From the NCBI GenBank assembly GCA_002496905.1, contig DALV01000089.1:9094-15175 (forward strand): 6,082 nt of DNA. The letters run 5' to 3'. The DNA comes from Euryarchaeota archaeon UBA105 (GTDB lineage Archaea; Thermoplasmatota; Poseidoniia; Poseidoniales; Thalassarchaeaceae). Position 1 is the first letter of the stretch; every line of letters starts with the position of its first letter. The notes under the pieces were generated by a model. That model was not told the DNA's origin. It saw only the letters and a program-made list of their open reading frames with translations, and made no database searches. Both the position numbers and the translations under genes were made by a program. Shown here in pieces: positions 4,468 to 6,082 of the stretch.

Positions 4468-5316
4468 ATGCCGGAGATGCCTGAGGTAGAAACGGTCCGT
4501 CGTGGGCTCATTCCTCATTGGGTAGGACGACGAATTAGCTTTGTCGATTTACGCCGCCCTGACCTACGATTTCCATTCCCATCGAATCTTGAAGAAGCGC
4601 TCACAGGCGCTAAGGTAGTGGAGATTGGACGCGCCTCAAAATACCTTTTAATCCGCCTAGATAATGGAAATACTTGGCTAAGTCATCTCGGTATGACAGG
4701 TGTTTGGACAATCGATTCACCAGGCGATGGAAAACACGATCATGTCTACGTCGAGTTTGACGATGGAGCACTAACTTCGACTTACTCAGACCATCGTAGA
4801 TTTGGCATCATGGATTTGATGTCAACCTCTTCTGAAAGGGAACATAAACTCCTCTCAGGATTAGGGCCGGAACCACTCACTAACGATTTCACTTTAGAAT
4901 CGATAAAATCGGGTTTGCATGGTCGCCGTAGCCCGATTAAGACAGTTCTACTCGATCAGCGAGTTATTGCAGGATTGGGTAACATATACGTTAGTGAGAT
5001 TCTCCACCGGTCAGGAATTTCTCCTACAAAAACAGCAGCTGAAGTAGCCGGTAAAAGTCAACGCATTGTTGTCGCAGTTGAGAGAATTCACAAATTTACC
5101 AATGAGGTAATTTTCGAAGCCATAGAAGCTGGTGGTTCAACGATTTCCGATTTCCGAGGCGTAGATGGTTCGGGTGATTTAGGATACTTCCCACAACAAT
5201 TCATGGTTTTCAACAGAGAGGGAGAAACCTGCAAGCAGGAAAGTTGTGGAGGTACAATTCGACGTATCGTTCAATCTGGTCGTTCGACATTTTACTGTCC
5301 AAGATGTCAGAGATAA
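4468..5316 (+). CDS. mutM: Formamidopyrimidine-DNA glycosylase (Fpg/MutM)
   Basis: Fpg removes oxidised purines (8-oxoguanine, formamidopyrimidines) from DNA and cleaves the abasic site by beta/delta elimination. The 282-residue protein is full length. The start MPEMPEVETVRRGL gives the catalytic Pro2 after Met removal, together with Glu3 and Glu6. Lys58 in GRASKYLL, His73 in SHLGMTG, Arg112-Phe113 in HRRFG, and Asn172 in AGLGNIYVSEIL (helix-two-turn-helix) are in place. The C-terminal zinc finger uses Cys255, Cys260, Cys277 and Cys280, with the DNA-contacting Arg272 in GRSTFYC. Its CX4C first knuckle followed by GGTIRRIVQSGRSTFYCPRC closely resembles the form I know from alphaproteobacterial MutM. 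This suggests bacterial ancestry by transfer, an inference needing a tree. ATG 4468 is preferred over ATG 4477 because only the former supplies the full conserved N-terminus. No Shine-Dalgarno site is visible. The stop abuts the convergent dehydrogenase stop. Confidence 0.96.
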   Translation: MPEMPEVETVRRGLIPHWVGRRISFVDLRRPDLRFPFPSNLEEALTGAKVVEIGRASKYLLIRLDNGNTWLSHLGMTGVWTIDSPGDGKHDHVYVEFDDGALTSTYSDHRRFGIMDLMSTSSEREHKLLSGLGPEPLTNDFTLESIKSGLHGRRSPIKTVLLDQRVIAGLGNIYVSEILHRSGISPTKTAAEVAGKSQRIVVAVERIHKFTNEVIFEAIEAGGSTISDFRGVDGSGDLGYFPQQFMVFNREGETCKQESCGGTIRRIVQSGRSTFYCPRCQR

Positions 5317-6082
5317 TTACGACATGAGTCTCTTTACAACAGCCAAGTTTAGCCTTATTGGAATCAACCTGTTTGCATAAGGAATTGGCTTGTTCAATAA
5401 ACCAGGGATAACTTCTCTTCTGCCTTTGCGCATGGCCTTGACTGCAGTCTTTGCTACCTTTTCCGCAGGAACAGCCCCAGATAATTCAAGGGCGCCTAAT
5501 TCCAATCCAGCAACCTCTTGGAAACCGGTCTCAACAAAGCCCGGGCAGAGAGCGGTTACCGATACACCACTTTTCTTCAATTCAGAATGCAACGCGCGCG
5601 TGTACGAGAGAACGTAGGCCTTGGTTGCACAATAAACCGCCATTTTTGGCCCAGGTTGATACCCTGCAATCGAAGCAACGTTCAGTATCCTCCCTGACCC
5701 TTTTTTCTTCATCTCTGCTCCATAATGACGTGCTAAGTGAGTCAGGGCTCTGATGTTGAGGTCAATCATATTCAGTTGCCCCTCTTGGTTGAGGCTCAGA
5801 TGCTCACCATGAAATCCGAAACCAGCATTATTGACAAGTATGTCAATCACTCCAGTTTCTCTAATCAAATTCTCCACACCTACCTGATCAGAGAGGTCTG
5901 ATACAACTACTTGTACATCTATTGAATGTCTTTCAGTCAACTCTTTTGCGAGAGATTCCAATTCTGCTTTTCTTCTAGCGGTAATCACTAGGTCACAGCC
6001 CTGTGAACCCAAGACTTTGGCTATTTCTAGACCTATTCCACTTGATGCTCCAGTGACCAAGGCCTTCTCCCTCTGAGATGAT
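5317..6082 (-). CDS. Short-chain dehydrogenase/reductase (COG0300/DltE-like), N-terminus beyond the window
   Basis: This is a classical Rossmann-fold NAD(P)-dependent oxidoreductase; its substrate cannot be told. The frame remains open to the right edge. A TTG at 6060 could be read as a start, but the residues before it (SSQREKALVTGASSGIG) continue the first beta strand expected in the family, so TTG is internal and the gene is partial at its 5' end. Counting that TTG codon as residue 1: cofactor motif TGASSGIG (3-10), ARRKAEL after the second strand (28-34, basic residues favouring NADPH), NNAG (77-80), Asn102, catalytic Ser130 in NVASIAG, and Tyr143-Lys147 in YCATK. PGFVETGF (173-180) and the C-terminal RREVIPG resemble the COG0300 subgroup. 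Its TAA stop directly abuts the mutM stop, leaving no spacer between convergent genes. Confidence 0.92.
   Translation of the reverse strand, partial: SSQREKALVTGASSGIGLEIAKVLGSQGCDLVITARRKAELESLAKELTERHSIDVQVVVSDLSDQVGVENLIRETGVIDILVNNAGFGFHGEHLSLNQEGQLNMIDLNIRALTHLARHYGAEMKKKGSGRILNVASIAGYQPGPKMAVYCATKAYVLSYTRALHSELKKSGVSVTALCPGFVETGFQEVAGLELGALELSGAVPAEKVAKTAVKAMRKGRREVIPGLLNKPIPYANRLIPIRLNLAVVKRLMS

Noticed and set aside
6058..6060. TTG as the true start of the short-chain dehydrogenase.
   Set aside because: In-frame codons upstream to the window edge encode the expected first-strand residues (REKA before LVTGAS). Starting at TTG would remove part of the cofactor-binding strand. A GGGAG 7 bases upstream is probably coincidental.

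Overview
The window reads as a piece of an archaeal chromosome, most plausibly a mesophilic euryarchaeon such as a marine Poseidoniales (Marine Group II)/Thermoplasmata relative. The archaeal assignment rests on a PCNA sliding clamp, a TFS transcript-cleavage factor and a Nop5/fibrillarin pair, all of which are archaeal-type informational genes. The lineage guess is inference from the mix with bacterial-style genes (Fpg/MutM, CrcB, a short-chain dehydrogenase), the moderate base composition and the compact layout. No mobile element, CRISPR array, tRNA or rRNA was found.

Layout: (1) Positions 1-1792 are read on the minus strand, in transcription order crcB (fluoride channel), tfs (transcription factor S) and pcn (PCNA). 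A possible further gene after pcn runs off the left edge. (2) Positions 1886-3597 are read on the plus strand: nop5 and flpA overlap by 4 bases and encode two core proteins of the box C/D RNA-guided 2'-O-methylation complex. A 93-base intergenic region separates them from the divergent crcB. (3) Positions 3609-4377 on the minus strand hold two adjacent small membrane proteins that resemble each other and look like a tandem duplication. They are convergent with flpA, and a hairpin lies at the meeting point. (4) Positions 4468-5316 on the plus strand encode formamidopyrimidine-DNA glycosylase, which shares a 90-base divergent promoter region with the membrane-protein pair. (5) Positions 5317-6082 on the minus strand encode a short-chain dehydrogenase whose N-terminus lies beyond the right edge. 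Its stop codon directly abuts the stop codon of mutM.

Functionally, most of the window is information processing: replication clamp, RNA polymerase rescue, rRNA/tRNA methylation guided by C/D RNAs, and repair of oxidised bases. I see no convincing undescribed multi-gene system. The items most worth a second look are the tandem membrane proteins with a shared HP(D/E)AGM motif, a perfect 19-base dyad next to the putative pcn TATA box, and the bacterial-looking Fpg in an archaeal setting.
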